From NCBI GenBank assembly GCA_026122225.1, contig JANEZZ010002661.1:372001-436000 (forward strand): 64,000 nucleotides of DNA, in the 5' to 3' direction. Made by a program: the position numbers and the translations under genes. The notes beneath the pieces were generated by a model. That model was not told the DNA's origin. It worked only from the letters and a program-made list of their open reading frames with translations, and searched no databases. This DNA is from Heloderma charlesbogerti. Its lineage: Eukaryota > Chordata > Lepidosauria > Squamata > Helodermatidae. Position 1 is the stretch's first letter. Every line of letters begins with the position of its first letter. Positions 41,690 to 55,288 of the stretch are shown here, piece by piece.

Positions 41690-44547
41690 GATGGTTGGGG
41701 GAGGCGTGACCCCATCTTCTGGCCTTCGTTTGCTGCTCTGCAATGCCAGGTCTGTTACCCAGAAAACCTCCCTCATCCATGACATGATCCTGGATGAGGG
41801 TGCAGACCTGGCTTGTATTCCGGAGACCTGGCTGGCCGAGGCTGCTGCTCCAACCCTTGCAGCCATGTGTCCAGCTAGATTTTCGTATGCACAGCAGCCG
41901 AGGGCTGGGGATCGGGGAGGGGGAGTGGCTGTTATCTACCAAGAGCCCTTGGTCTTCACCAGACCCCCTCTCCGGGAGACCAAGGTTGCTGAGTGCATGT
42001 ACTGGAGGTTGGGCCCAAAGGGCAGTCTGGGGATTCTGCTCGTGTACCATCCACCCCGCTGCACGACTGACTCCCTGGCCGAGGTGCTTGAGGTGGTCTC
42101 TGATGTGCGTGTACAGTCCCCTAACTTATTGGTGTTGGGGGACTTCAAAGTACATTTGGAGGCCATCCTCACAGGAGCACCTCGGGACTTCATGGAGACC
42201 ATGGCCTCCTGGGAGCTGCACCATATTCTAACTGGGCCCACCCATGTAGCCGGTCATGCACTAGACCTTGTGTTTGTTTCTGGAGAAGCGGGGAGTGATC
42301 TGGAAGTCAGGGGTATATCCACCACCCCCTTGTCATGGTCAGATCACTATCTGGTGACGTTGGACTTCTCGGTTCCACAACCCCTCCGCAGGGGTGGAGG
42401 ACCCATTAAAATGGTCCGCCCCAGGCGTCTTATGGATCCAAATGGATTCCTGAACGCGCTTGGGGATTCTCTGGGGCACGCCAACGGCCACTCGGTTGAG
42501 ACCCTGATGGGTGGCTGGAATGCTGCAATCACTGGGGCATTAGATCAGGTGGCTCCGAAACGTCCTCTCCCTGAACAGGGCTCGGACTGCACCATGGTTC
42601 AATCCGCGGTTACGAGCTCTGAAACAGGAGGTGAAATGGCTAAAGCACCAGTGGCGGAAGTCTCGCTCCAAAGACGATCAGACACGGGCTAGAGCTGTAT
42701 CTTCAGCCTATCATGTGGCAGTGAAGGCAGCAAAAAAGGAATATTATGCTGCCTCCATCGCATCTGCAGAGTGCTGTCCCAGGAGGCTGTTCCAAGTGGT
42801 CCGGAGCCTGGTCGGTCCTGTGGCTCCGGAACCACTGGAGCATTCTAAGGCCTCCTGTGAGGCCTTGGCAAGGCACTTTGCAGATAAAATTGATCAGATT
42901 AGGTGTGTTACTCTGCACACTGTGGATACAGTTAGTGAGCAAGAGGCGGCCTGTGGCAAACCGGTTTTGTGGGATCGGTTCCAGCTTCTTCCTCCTGATG
43001 AAGTGGACAAGGTGCTTTCATCTGTAAGGCCGACCACCTGCTTACTTGATCCTTGCCCATCTTGGCTCATTATGGGCTGCAGAGAGAGACTGGGTGAGGG
43101 GATCAGGGCAGTGGTGAACGCCTCCCTTGAGGAGGGAGAGATGCCATCAGCCCTCAAATAGGCAGTGATAAGACCGCTCTTAAAGAAGCCCTCCTTGGAT
43201 CCTCAAGTTCTGAACAACTTTCACCCAGTCTCAAATCTGCCATTTTTGGGCAAGGTGATTGAGCGGGTGGTGGCGGTGCAGTTGAAGGCACACTTGGAAG
43301 AAACTGATTATCTAGACCCATTTCAGTCAGGCTTCAGGCTTGGGCATGGGACAGAAACGGCCTTGGTCGCCTTGGTGGATGATATGAGGAGGGCTCTGGA
43401 TAGGGGTGAATGCTCCTTCCTTGTTCTCCTCGACCTCTCCGCAGCTTTTGATACCGTTGACCACGGTATCCTCCTGGACCGCCTGGAGGGGTTGGGCATT
43501 GGAGACACCGTATTGCGGTGGTTCCGGTCCTTCCTCTCCAGCAGGTACCAGAGGGTAGCACTGGGAGAGGAGGTTTTGGACCCGTGGCCACTTACTTGTG
43601 GGGTGCCACAGGGTTCCATCCTCTCCCTGATGCTATTTAACATCTATGTGAAGCTGCTGGGGGCTATCATCAGGAGGTTTGGGGTGCAGTGTCATCAATA
43701 TGCGGATGACACGCAGCTCTACCTCTCATTCAAATCTTCACCAAGGTTGGCCGTAGAATCCCTGTCCAAATGTCTGGAGACGGTGAGTGGCTGGATGAGG
43801 AGGAATAAGCTGAAGCTGAACCCTGACAAGACCGAGGTACTTTTGGTGGGAGACAAGAGGAGGCTAGGGGATGTTGACCTGGTGTTGAATGGGGTACGGC
43901 TACCCTTGAAAGACCAGGTCCGCAGCCTGGGGGTCATTTTGGACTCCCAGTTGTCCATGGAGGCTCCGGTGTCAGCTGTGAGCCGGACAGCGCTGTATCA
44001 ACTCCATCTGATACGGCGGCTGCGCCCCTTCCTTCCTGACCATCTGCTCCCATCTGTAGTACATGCCCTGGTCTCCTCTCGTTTAGACTACTGTAATGCG
44101 CTCTATGTGGGGTTACCCCTGAAGATGGTTCGGAAACTGCAGCTGGTACAGAACGCGGCAGCTCGCCTGATTAAAGGCAGCCGCCGGTGAGATCACATCA
44201 CTCCAGTGCTGAAGGAGTTGCACTGGTTATCAGTTGTTTTCTGGGCCAAATTCAAGGTGTTGGTTTTGACCTTTAAAACCCTATATGGTTCCGGCCCAGC
44301 CTATCTTAAGGAGCGCCTCCAGCAACACCAGACAGGCCGCTTAACAAGATCAGCCTCGGATGGCCTTCTCTCTGTCCCATCAGCCAGGACAGCTAGACTG
44401 GTGGGGACGAGGGAGAGGGCCTTTTCTGTGGTGGCCCCCACTCTGTGGAACTCCCTCCCTAGGGAACTCCATCATGCCCCCTCTTTAATGAGCTTCCGTC
44501 GTGCATTAAAAACATGGTTGTTCAGGCAGGCATTTGGGGTGGGTTAG
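41690..44547 (+). pseudogene. L2 endonuclease-reverse transcriptase, broken
   Basis: The endonuclease (APE type) has LLLCNARSV, ACIPETWL with the catalytic E, VLGDFKVHL (the usual N after GDF is K here) and SWSDHYLVTLDF, all in one frame from about 41710 to 42590. A frameshift at about 42570-42590 moves to the frame of the reverse transcriptase, which continues to 44547 through two in-frame stops: TAG at 43159-43161 (before AVIRPLLKKPSL) and TGA at 44188-44190 (before DHITPVL). RT motifs in order: NNFHPVSNLPFLGKVIERVV, DPFQSGFRLGHGTE, LDLSAAFDTVDHG, CGVPQGSILS and the catalytic YADD (43699-43710). With those three lesions only, this is a fairly recent dead copy. Confidence 0.92.
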
Positions 44548-44689
44548 GGTATTTTAGAAATGTTTTTTATTGTAGAATTTTATTGTTTTAAACTGTTTTA
44601 TTGTATGTTGTACATCGCCCAGAGTGGCTGGGTGACCAGCCAGATGTGCGATTAATAAATTTAATAATAAATAAAAAATATAAAAAAGG

Positions 44690-45001
44690 CAGTATCCAAC
44701 TGTGTCATTCCATTAGCACCAATAATGTCGCACTAGTGGAAACTAGATTCCAAACTATGCACAAGAGGAGAATCCAACTAAAGTCAAGTTTGCACAAGCA
44801 TGGTTGTGCAAGCAGATGTGCATTACACTTGAGAAACCCATTATCCAACCAGTTGCGCATTACACTTGCTTAAAGCTGTCGTTCAACTGGTTGCAAAGTA
44901 GGCTTGTGCAAACCAGGTCACAAGCGTAACTCACAACCACTTGTGCAACAGGAAGATTCAACTAGTGTTATTTCAGTTTGCAGAATGACACTGCTGGACA
45001 C
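44690..45001. mobile_element. Foldback MITE
   Basis: The ends GTATCCAACTGTGTCATTCC and the complement of GAATGACACTGCTGGACAC pair imperfectly, and further arms (CGCACTAGTGGAA with TTCAACTAGTGTTA; GTTTGCACAAGCATGG with GTAGGCTTGTGCAAACC) continue the stem. Repeated GTGCATTACACTTG phrases (about 44818 and 44863) lie at the centre. It begins within a few bases of the L2 tail. Confidence 0.68.
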
Positions 45002-47712
45002 TTCCCCGTAAGTTAAATCAGTCTTGGATTAACATTGTGAACCAGGTCATTGTCTGAGGTTACTTTGGTGCACAGTGTTGAAAGAATCCTTGTTTTGAAG
45101 TCATGGATCACACTGAATATTTGCATACTGTTTCTTTTCCTAATGTGTGGGTAGCATGGTCATTGCAAGATGTATGGTGTTGCAATGGGAAACACCTTCT
45201 CTCCAGGACAGAGCTTCCATTCCCTTCTAATGTGCTGGCACTGCAACTGTGAGGCACTAAGAGAGAAAAGCAGGTGAGAGCAACCATATTGTTGATAACA
45301 ATGTTGAGCTATCAAAAAGGCTGGAAAACAGGAGACCTCACTGAAACTTTTTAGGTTATTACTTCCAATACCTGTGGAGTCTAGCTGCTGCTGGATGCCA
45401 TGTTGTGGCTACTTATCAATTTGGAAGCCAATAAACCAGAATCAGAGTGCTGGCCTCCAATCAATTATGACTGATGAGAACGACTGTTCATGATGGGGAT
45501 TTGCAAAGAAGAAATATATTACCAAACCCACTTGGGAAGGGTTATGAAGTCTGGGGGTAAACACAAATGTCTTAGAGAAATGTTGGATCTATTATCTTAG
45601 ATGGGTCATTAAGATAAGTGGAAGAGTGATTGGCTACTAGGAAATAATTTATATTTGACAACACACATCACAAAGAAGTGATATCTGAGACAATTTACAT
45701 TCCCAGAGCCTGTCACTGACCAGATGAATGTTTGGCAAAAAATGGCTGTTTGGTTTACAGAAAGCAGGATAAATCTTAATTTCTGCAATTACAGTAAATT
45801 TTCTTCCTATGCAGAAAAACTGGATCTCATTATGATGCTGTAATCACAACAGATGGACACTGGGCAGGTGTTCTGATTGTGAAAGAGAGACCCGAGCCCA
45901 TATCGCTGAAAGTGGAAGTTCGCATGTGCTGGTTTGGAGAGTCCATGGGGCCGATTTAAATCTACACATAACACATGGCTACTTCTGACATGTGGGATGA
46001 AAAACATATGGGATGAAAAGCAGATGGCTACTCTGAACACATGGCTCAGTATTTTTCTGTCTTTATGCTTACTAATAAAAATCCACAGTGGCCACTTTCA
46101 CTCAGATTTGTTATACTAGGGCTCTGCTTTATACAGACCACTTGTGAAGAGTGCAAGTGAAAATACAAAACCAAGTTTGTATTTTTAAAAATAATCTTCA
46201 GGCCACTTTTGCATCTGGTGGAGTTTGTGCACCATCACCCCACTCACAAATTAACTGGCCACTCATGTCACCTGACAGCTGCTATGTAAACAAGTTGCAA
46301 TGCTTCCTTCGTGGCGTGGCACCTGTGCACAGCAAGAGTAGGCCAGAAGCATCCTCTTCTGGAAAGCTGTCATGGTGGCACCAAGGGCCATGCAGTGTTA
46401 GCATGTTGCAGACTAACGAGGGTTTTTCTTTTTCCCTGTGTGTGACATAAACTTTATTAGAGCCCTGCCCATATGCAACTTTTGCATGAGGGCCTGTCTT
46501 GAAGGCATAAATATCTGGAATTTTTCATTGTCACAAGCTTTACTCCAGAAACAAGGGGCAGAAAGCCATAGAAATATCTTCACCACTCTTCAACAGGTTT
46601 AACTGGAATGGATATCTGGAATCATGTCCCATCATTGCTGTGGAAGTAGATGCTTTTCATCATGGTAAGCTGCTGTGGATTGTCTTAGACCCTCAAGAAG
46701 AGTGATTTTGTTGGGGGAGGCATGATAACATTGAACATCAAAAGAAGCCCCCAGCATGTGTGGGTAAGAGCTAGGTTATTTAATTCCATTCCAGCTGGGA
46801 AAACTGATCAGCCTGTTGATATTCGTGATCTCTAATTACTAACTACTTCAGTGCCTCAGCTTCCCCATGTGAAGTATGCAGAACTGAAATTCATCTGCCC
46901 ATTGGGAGAAGTGGTATATTTTCCTCTCTTATTTATTTCATCATTTTCTGTTGTTGTTGCTTCTGCCCCATGCTGCTTTCTTTGCTCCTAGTTTACTGAA
47001 GCCTTTGAACCCCCTGCAGATGGCTGAGAGCAAAACTGAATATTCAAATTGTTATCAGCTGCCCACCAGAAGGGACTGGCATAGGCTGGATCACAACTAT
47101 CTCCCCCGACACACACTGGCCTACAGGAAAAGGTGGGGAGATTCTGGAAGATTTTCTATATTGTTTTAAAAGGATATCAATCTTCCCCACCTCAGCCTGC
47201 TTCTACCTGGGATATTATCTGAGGCAGGCAGAAGGAGAAACATGAGAAAATCAACTGACTGATTCAATATAAAAAGTGCAAAAACAATAAGGGAGAGGGA
47301 TATACAACCCTGCCCCTCCTTTTACATTTTGTTTTGCTGAGATTTCCATATTTCCTCATTCTGGCATTGTTTCATTGGGACACTTCTCTACTCTGCAATT
47401 TTTGCAAAGCAAATCCAAATAATTGCTGTGAATTGCATATTAACATCAACCACATGCTCCACACTCAAAAGCACAGACAACAGTTATCAATTAATGGAGA
47501 TCTGAATCATTGCTGTGCATCACATGCATAATTGGCTTAACTGTGCAACAACTTGTGCAATCAAACTGCCATCTTTTTTGTGAAGACAACTATAATATTT
47601 GTAAAGCTGTTGTCTGTCCAGGATACTCATTGGCAATGATGGGTATGTACTTTCTACTTTGAGAGTGGAAATCAGACATACAAGGCAAACTCTACTAAAG
47701 GGCTTGCAAATG
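45002..47712. other. Unannotated sequence
   Basis: About 2.7 kb without recognised gene or repeat. Presumed CDH23 intron. Confidence 0.35.
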
Positions 47713-47723
47713 GAATGGTTCTG

Positions 47724-50700
47724 TTGTTGTTGTTGTTCAGTCGTTAAGTCGTGTCTGACTCTTCATGACCCCATGGACCATAGCATGTCAGGCCTTCCTG
47801 TCCTCCGCTCCATCCCAGAGTGTGCTCAAGTTCATATTCATTGCATCGGTGATGCTATCTAGCCATCTCATCCTCTGCCGTCCCCTTCTCCTTTTGCCTT
47901 CAATCTTTCCCAGTATCAGGGTCTTTTCCAGGGAGTTTTCTCTTCACATTAGGTGGCCAAAATATCTGAGCTTCAGTTTCAGTATCTGTCCTTCCAATGA
48001 GCACTCAGGGTTGGTTTCCTTTAGGATTGACTGATTTGACCTCCTTGCAGTCCAGGGGACTCGTAAGAGTCTTCTCCAGCACCACAGTTGGAAAGCATCA
48101 ATTCTTCGGCACTCAGCCTTCCTTATAGTCCAGCTCTCACAGCCATACGTTGCTACTGGGAAAACCATAGCTTTGATTATACAAACCTTTGTCGGCAAGG
48201 TGATGTCTCTGATTCTTACTATGCTGCCTAGGTTTGCCATAGCTTTCCTCCCAAGGAGCAAGTGTCTTTTAATTTCATGGCTACAGTCACAGTCTGCGGT
48301 GATCTTGGAGCCCAAGAAAATAAAATCTGTCACTGCTTCCATTTCTTCCCCCTTCTATATGCCAGGAAGTGATGGGGCCAGATGCCATGATCTTCATTTT
48401 TTTAATGTTGAGTTTCAAACCAGCTTTTGCACTCTCCACTTTCACCCTCAACAAGAGGATCTTTAGATCCTCTGCTTTCTGTCATTAGGGTGGTATCGTC
48501 TGCGTATCTGAGGTTGTTGATAATTCTCCCGGCAATCTTAATTCTGACCTGTGATTCATCCAGCCTGGCGTTTCTCATGATGTACTCTGCATATAGATTA
48601 AATAAGCAGGGCGACAATATACAGCCTTGTCATACTCCTTTCCCAATTTTGAACAAATCGGTTGTTCCATGTTCGGTTCCTACTGTTGCTTCTTGACCCT
48701 CGTACAGGTTTCTCAGGAGACAGGTGAGGTGGTCTGATACTCCCATCTCTTTCAGAATTTGCCACAGTTTGTTGTGATCCACACAATCAAAGGCTTTACT
48801 GTAATCAATGAAGAAGAAATAGACATTTTCCTGGAATTCTTTAGCTTTCTCCATGATGCAGTGAATGTTGGCGATTTGATCTCTTGTTCCTCTGCCTCTT
48901 TGAAACCCAGCTTGTACTTCCGGTAGTTCTTGGTTCACATGCTGCTGAAGCCTAGCTTGTAGGATTTTGAGCATAACCTTGCTGGCATGTGAAATGAGCG
49001 CAATTGTATGGTAGTCTGAACACTCTTTGGCATTGCCCTTCTTTGGAATTGGAATGTAAACTGACCTTTTCCAATGCTGTGGCCACTGATGATTGTTCCA
49101 AATTTGTTGGCAGACTGAGTGCAGCACTTTAACAGCATCATCTTTTAGGATCTTAAATAGCTCAGCTGGAATACTGTCATCTCCGCTAGCTTTGATGTTT
49201 GTAATGCTTCCTAAGGCCTGCTTGACTTCACTCTCTAGGATGTCCGGCTCAAGTTCAGTGACCGCACATCATGTCTATCAGGGACATTCAGATCTTTCCT
49301 GTATAGTTCTTCTGTGTATTCTTTCCACCTCTTCTTAATCTCATCTGCTTCTGTTAGGTTTTTGCCTTCTTTGTCCTTTATGATGCATGTCTTTGCACAA
49401 AACGTTCCCTTGAGATCTCCAATTTTCTTGAAAAGATCTCTAGTCTTTCCCATTCTATTGTTTTCCTCAATTTCTTTGCATTGTTCATTTAAGAAGGCCT
49501 TCTTGTCTCTCCTTGCTATCCTCTGGAACTCTGCATTCAGTTGGATATATCTTCCCCTTTCTCCCTTGCTTTTTACTTCCCTTCTTTCCTCAGCTACTTG
49601 TAAAGCCTCATCAAACAGCCACTTGGCTTTCTTGCATTTCTTTTTCTTTGGGATGGATTTCGTTGCTGCCTCCTGAACAATGTTACGGACCTCCGTCCAT
49701 AGTTCCTCAGGCGCTCTGTCTATCAGGTCTAATCCCTTAAATCTATTCCTCACCTCCAGTGTATATTCATAAGGGATATGATTTAGGTCATACCTGAATG
49801 GTTTAGCGGTTTTCCCTACGTTCTTCAATTTAAGCTGAAATTTTGCAACAAGAAGCTCATGATCTGAGCTACAGTCAGCTCCACGTCTTGTTTTTACTGA
49901 CTGTATAGAGCTCCTCCATCTTTGGCTGCAAAGGACATAATCAATCTGATTTCGATATTGACCATCTGGTGATGTCCATGTGTAGAGTCGCCTCTTGTGC
50001 TGTTGGAAAAGAGTGTTTGCTATGATCAGCGTGTTCTCTTGCCAAAACTCTATTAGCTTTTGTCCTGCTTCATTTTGTACACCAAGGCCATGCCTGCCTG
50101 TTATCCCAGTGATTTCTTGACTTCCTACTTGAGCATTCCAATCCCCTATGATGAAGAGGACATCTTTTTTTGGTGTTAGTTCTAGAAGGTGTTGTAGGTC
50201 TTCATAGAACCGATCAACCTCAGCTTCTTCGGCATCAGTGGTTGGGGCATAGACTTGAATTACTGCGATGTTGAATGGTTTGCCTTGGATTCGTACTGAG
50301 ATCATTCTATCATTTTTGAGATTGTACCCCAGTACTGCTTTTCCCACCCTTTTGTTGACTATGAGTGCTTCTCCATTTCTTCTACAGGATTCCTGTCCAC
50401 AGTAGTAGATATGATAGTCACTTGAATTAAATTCGCCCATGCTTGTCCATTTTAGTTCTCTGATTCCCAAGATGTTGATGTTCAGTCTTGTCATCTCATG
50501 TTTGACCACCTCCAGATTACCTTGATTCATTGATCTGACATTCCAGGTTCCTAAACAATATTGTTCTTTACAGCATTGGATTTTCTTTTCACCACCAGAC
50601 ACATCCACAGCTGAGTGTCCTTTCGGCTTTGGCCCAGCCGCTTCACTCTTTCTGGCGCTACTTGGAAATTCCCTCTGCTCTTCCCCAGTAGTATATTGGA

Positions 50701-50942
50701 CACCTTCCGACCTGAGGGGCTCATCTTCCGGCGTCATCTCTTTTAGCCTTGTGATACGTTCCATGGGGTTTTCTTGGCAAGAATACTGGAGTAGGTTGCC
50801 ATTTCCTTCTCCAGTGGACCACATTTTGTCAGAACTCTCCACCATGACCTGTCCGTCTTGGATGGCCCTGCACAGCATAGCTTACAGCTTCACTGAGTTA
50901 CGCAAGCCCCTTCGCCACAACAAGGCAGTGATCCATGAAGGG
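47724..50942 (-). mobile_element. BovB (RTE clade) LINE, full length
   Basis: About 3.2 kb, the length of complete BovB elements, minus strand. The 5' end is at the right (AAGGGGCTTGCGTAACTC on the minus strand) and the 3' end at the left ((GTT)n and TTCAGTCGTTAAGTCGTG on plus). A target duplication of about 13 bp with one transition flanks it: GAATGGTTCTGTT (47713-47725) and GAATAGTTCTGTT (50943-50955). The (GTT)n tail overlaps the left copy, so the exact edge is ambiguous by a few bases. Confidence 0.95.
47944..50878 (-). pseudogene. BovB endonuclease-reverse transcriptase, broken
   Basis: The first frame (50878 down to 49235) holds the APE-type endonuclease: GTWNVRSM near residue 110, catalytic E in RELKW near 141, GDWNAQVG near 246 and SDHELLVAKF near 338, then the linker with PFRYDLNHIPYEYTLEVRNR. 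A single missing base at about 49262-49270 (compared with the other BovB copy) shifts the frame. Reverse transcriptase continues at 49127 (VYIPIPKKGNAKECS, FFFIDYSKAFDCVDH) to a stop TGA at 48630-48632 that replaces an Arg codon (CGA) before QGCILSPCLF. YADD follows at 48495-48506. Another shift near 48350-48400 separates the C-terminal part (47944-48342, CESWTIRKAECRRIDAF). The element is full length but cannot make the enzyme. Confidence 0.94.
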
Positions 50943-50955
50943 GAATAGTTCTGTT

Positions 50956-53900
50956 ACTACTACTGAAAAAAAGTACATGGGCATAATGGATATCAATTTC
51001 ATATGACTTCCACTTCATCCATATCTCTGACTTCTAAACTAAGGCTAGAAGGCTCACAATTTGCATGCCTTTCCCAGTCTCATATTTTAATTAGACTGCA
51101 ATGCCTCTGCCATTCTACAGAATTTCCCTCTCTGAAAAGCACAAATGCTTCAGTGCTGTTCCTTATGAGGAAAGTGAAACCAAGGCCAGCAGCTGAATGC
51201 TCAGGAGCAACCATAAAATAATGAACACAGGCCAACATTTCACAGGCAACCCTACAATAATAAATGAGTCCAGCATGCCAGTTCAGGAAGGAATAATTCT
51301 CTTCAAAACCAGGAACTGATCTCAGATCTAAAACTTCTTTTTCAAAACAAGAAAATATTATTAACATCTCCTTTCTGGATTTATATTAAGGACTCCTAAC
51401 ACAACTGGGGTGGTGCCGGGCTTATAAAGATGGATGTAGGGTGGCCATGCACCCTCTTTTACAGAGGACTGTCCTCTATTTGAAGGCATCCTTTCTTTGA
51501 AGGGCTGTCCAGTCCAAGTCTGATATAAGGATAAAGAACCATTGGAAGGAAGAACTGGGTCTTGGAATTGCCCAACAACAGCAGACTGAGCAAGGCACAC
51601 AGGTCACCTGGTCACAGCCTTCCACGCTATGGTGAGATGTACTGTATTTCTATTTAAATTATAATAATTATTTCTAAATTTGCATCTATATGTTTACATA
51701 TATGCAATTTTGCATATGCAAATTTTATGCCAATTGCTGTCCTGTTTTGTCCTCTTTCTGGTAACGCATTTCTTCTTTTTTGCTAATTCATAAATGACCA
51801 ACCTAGTAGCTTATGTATAAGCTCAACTGTCCTGTACGTCTGGCCTTATCCAGTCACATTAATAAATTATTAGCATGCAAATCATAAGCATAGATACATT
51901 TCACGCCAATTCAGTTGGAAATAGAAGCTCCACCCCATGCCTACTTGCTAAAATTATTTTGCTAAGTATTTCAGTAGAAGCAGAAATGGTTAACAAAAAC
52001 AATAGAAATCCTGATCTGGTTTACCTAGAATTTTCTGTGATTAAATCCATAATGCTAACGATCCAGAGCCTAATTGAATGTAATGGTGGTTGGCTGTGTT
52101 TTAATTTGGAAAGAAAGACAGTAGGTTACCAGCCAAAAGGCCAAGTTATATGATGTACTAATTAGACAGCAATTCAGTTCACCCCAGTAACTGTTAAAAT
52201 ATTGGACACTGTCTATTGTCATGTATGCGTGGAAGCTCTGGAACAGGACTTCCCACTCCTCACCTTGATGCATATGTGCCATGTCATTTGGGGGCATGCC
52301 CCCGGGTACTCTTATATGCTCACCCAGCCCTTGCTCTCTCCTCTCCAGCATGTCCTGCATGTGAATAGATTGTACTGAGTTCTAAGCTCAAGTAAATTCT
52401 TCCACCAGAAAGAAAGGGTAATGGATATGGGAGGTGTACACAGGCCTCCTATTTGAGGCAATGGCTTAGCATGCTGTGAGAACATTGCACATGTGTGCAT
52501 GTGAAGGGGAGTGATAGGAAGAAGGCTCTGTTGAGTCCTGTGATGACTCCTTTCTGTGCATGGGCAGCTGTACCCATGTGGGGGACTGACTGTGCCTGTT
52601 GTTTCTGCAACCATGTGGGCCATTATGCCCAGAGTGGGTATGCAGACAGTGCTGGTCAGATGTTCACTACATTGGCATTGACCCTGAAAAAACCCATAGT
52701 GCAAATAAATGCTCAGACATATACCAATAATTAAGGTTAGGATATAAGGGTTTATGCAGCCTCAGACAGTTTCCCCTCCTTCTAATTTGCTGTGCAGGGT
52801 GTCAGAAAATCCAAGTGTACAGACTTCCTGTGCTTTACCATTCTATTCTCTCCTTCATTTAATTGAAGCTCAATCAAGCACATAAAGTGACCACATACAG
52901 AGCTGGAAAAATAAAAGATGCCACCTTCTTCTTCTTCTACTACTACTACTTAAAAAAAAGTAAAGGAGGGGGATTGTAAGCTAACAAAGAACAGATTAGA
53001 AGCCCATTTTAGTGCACTTCATTACAGAAGCAGCATTTTAGACTTTGAGATGATTGACTAGAGATTTTTCCACCATTTGTTCAATAACAAAGAAGCTGTG
53101 ATTAGCTTAAGGAAGGTCCCTGTTGAAGAGAGGGGATGTTTTTTCAGAGAGCAAGTACTTAGCCTCTGTCACAAACGTATACAAGTGACTTGCGGCTGAA
53201 TGAAAGACTTGTTAATATAAGGGCTTCTGCTATGAATTATAGATACAATTCTGCTATCTATTCCCCTGGCAATGCATTATACACCATCAGTATGTGAAAT
53301 GTCTCTGGATGACCATGAGAACTTGTTCAGGTAGGGCTGCAGATTGTCAGTTGTATTCCACTTCCAATGAATGCAAAATTACAAGTTTTGCCACAGCTTT
53401 TTCTTTTACAAAACTGTCTTGCATGCATTTGATGACCACACAGTTCTTGAGAACATTATTCTGTTTTTACATAATGTAACTGAAATAATCCTGTGGCTCA
53501 AATTGCTATCCAGTATACCCGAATCTTCACTTTAACAGCATGCTGGCATAGCCCATATAAAGATAACTTTCTCTGTCAAAGGACTACGTAATGTTTTGCA
53601 AGCTGAATATCAAAGATTCAAATGCAACAAAATTTGGTATCCTAATCCAGGGAAAAAAAATCCATGTATTGTGTTGTTACCATGCATGTAATTGGCTTAG
53701 CCCTTGAAATGTGATTGGAACTCAGCATCAGTGTTGAGCCAAAATATGGGAGGACACAAACACGTTTGCCCCCATATAACACACATATCCACAGCCAGTT
53801 TTCACCTCCCATTGTAAAAGGCAATGAAACCATTTACAAGCAGACAGGTTTTGTATATGGAGGAGGAGGACTGCGAATACGTGCCCATTGCTGAAGTAAA

Positions 53901-54910
53901 AAGGGCAATGCCCCTTCAACTCAGTCAAGTCACAGTTAATTTAGTTGGGGCTGAACGTGAGTAACAATGCACGTGCAAATGTGCACATAGCATTAAACAT
54001 GGGCCAACAGAAAGGCTGATGCAGCTTCAGAGGATGATCTGAACACACACACACATACGTGTGTGTGTACAAATCAAATACGTCTGGAGCCCAAGTAAGT
54101 AACTTCCATTTTCTTTGTCTTTCCCCCTCTTTCCTGTGTTGAAATTTCCTCTTGTACTCAGCAATTCCCTCCCTCCTTCCTGCTTTCCCCAGGCTATCTG
54201 GTGAATTCCACACACGCGTGCACAGACGGGATCAATCCGAGGCTGACTCGCCTTCAGCTTATCTCTGCTCCAAATGATTGATTTTCCCTCTTTAAGGGTA
54301 ATTTGCTGGTGAATTCCATGTATTGCAAAAACCCTTGTGAAATCTAATTCATTCCAATTGGCAGCCAGCACTTTTGGGAAAGAATACCACAGAGCTGTCT
54401 GTTATCCTTTACAGTTATGATCTATGTAATGCATTTATATTGCATGTGCCTATGTGAATTTTAATACATGTTAATAAATGCACAAAGTGCGTGTGTGTAT
54501 ATCTTTATATGTCTAGGTGTATACCTATATCTCTGTTCTCATATCAGATAGCATATTAAACTGATTATTACCTGATGTAGCTTAGTGTTAATATTAATAA
54601 GCACAGCTTGCATCCTGTAAGCATAGGCACATTCCTGGATGCTAAAAGGAATCTCCCCTCCCACAATGTGAAGATTGGTAAAGTATATGAAGGGGGATTC
54701 CCTCAGTCCTCCATTCTTTCAGAGGTGCGTGTTGATGCCTACTGGACTGCAGGTTCCAGACTTCGTTCAAGCTGTGAGGTTTTGCACAAAAGGACTGCTT
54801 TCAGGGTTCTCTAGTAATTAGAACATCTTGGACCAGATCAGATAGATAATGCAGAATTCTACATTACACCAGTCTGGTGAAAGTCTGTAATGTTTAAAAT
54901 GAATATGGAA
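50956..54910. other. Unannotated sequence
   Basis: About 4 kb with no gene or repeat family recognised except short runs such as (TTC)n(TAC)n at about 52926-52950 and a small ACACACAC/GTGTGTG pair at about 54042-54069. Presumed intron. Confidence 0.35.
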
Positions 54911-54911
54911 T

Positions 54912-55072
54912 CAACCCACTGTGGTATATTGAATAGAGTTCAAATCCCCGCCAAGCCATGATGAAGCTCACTGGGTGCCCTGGAGCAAGCTGCTGTTTTC
55001 CAGATTAATCTACCTCATGGAGGTTTCATCAGGATAAAGTGAAATGTCACCATTTATTCTGCCCTGAGAACA
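54912..55072 (+). repeat. tRNA-derived SINE, degenerate
   Basis: A weak head (ACTGTGGTATATTGAATAG), B-box GAGTTCAAATCCCCG (about 54937-54951) and GATGAAGCTCACTGGGTGCC with CTACCTCATGGAGGTTTCAT give the same order as 10760-10935. Plus strand, old copy. Confidence 0.65.
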
Positions 55073-55075
55073 GGA

Positions 55076-55206
55076 CTGGGCAACCTGTGGCCCTGCAGAT
55101 ATTGTCAGACTCCAACTCCCATCAGCCCCAGCCAGCCTGTTAAATAGTCAAGGATGATGGCAGCTTGGTTTAAAATCATCTGGAGGGGCAGAGGTTACTC
55201 ATCTCT
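55076..55206. mobile_element. Foldback hAT-like MITE remnant
   Basis: Left arm GGGCAACCTGTGGCCCTGCA with ACTCCAACTCCCATCAGCCC; right arm ATCTGGAGGGGCAGAGGTTA. Same family as 668-801 and 12991-13313; the right half is decayed. Confidence 0.65.
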
Positions 55207-55288
55207 ATCTTAGAGGAAGGGAGAGATACCAATGTGATTTTAAAATGTAAGCAAATTATTATAGGCTGATGGGATGTTGATGTAGACA

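Larger units (their letters stand above)
41101..44686 (+). mobile_element. L2-type LINE, nearly full length
   Basis: Plus-strand element with a 5' part containing trinucleotide runs, an endonuclease-reverse transcriptase frame and a 3' end with CATCGCCCAGAGTGGC, GATTAATAAATTTAATAA tail. Reverse transcriptase motifs are of the L2 group of the Jockey superfamily (GHGTETALVALVDD, QYADDTQLYL). The left boundary is uncertain: CCACCACCAGGCCTTCCCTG occurs at about 41106 and again at about 41387. A foldback element follows directly after the tail. Confidence 0.88.
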
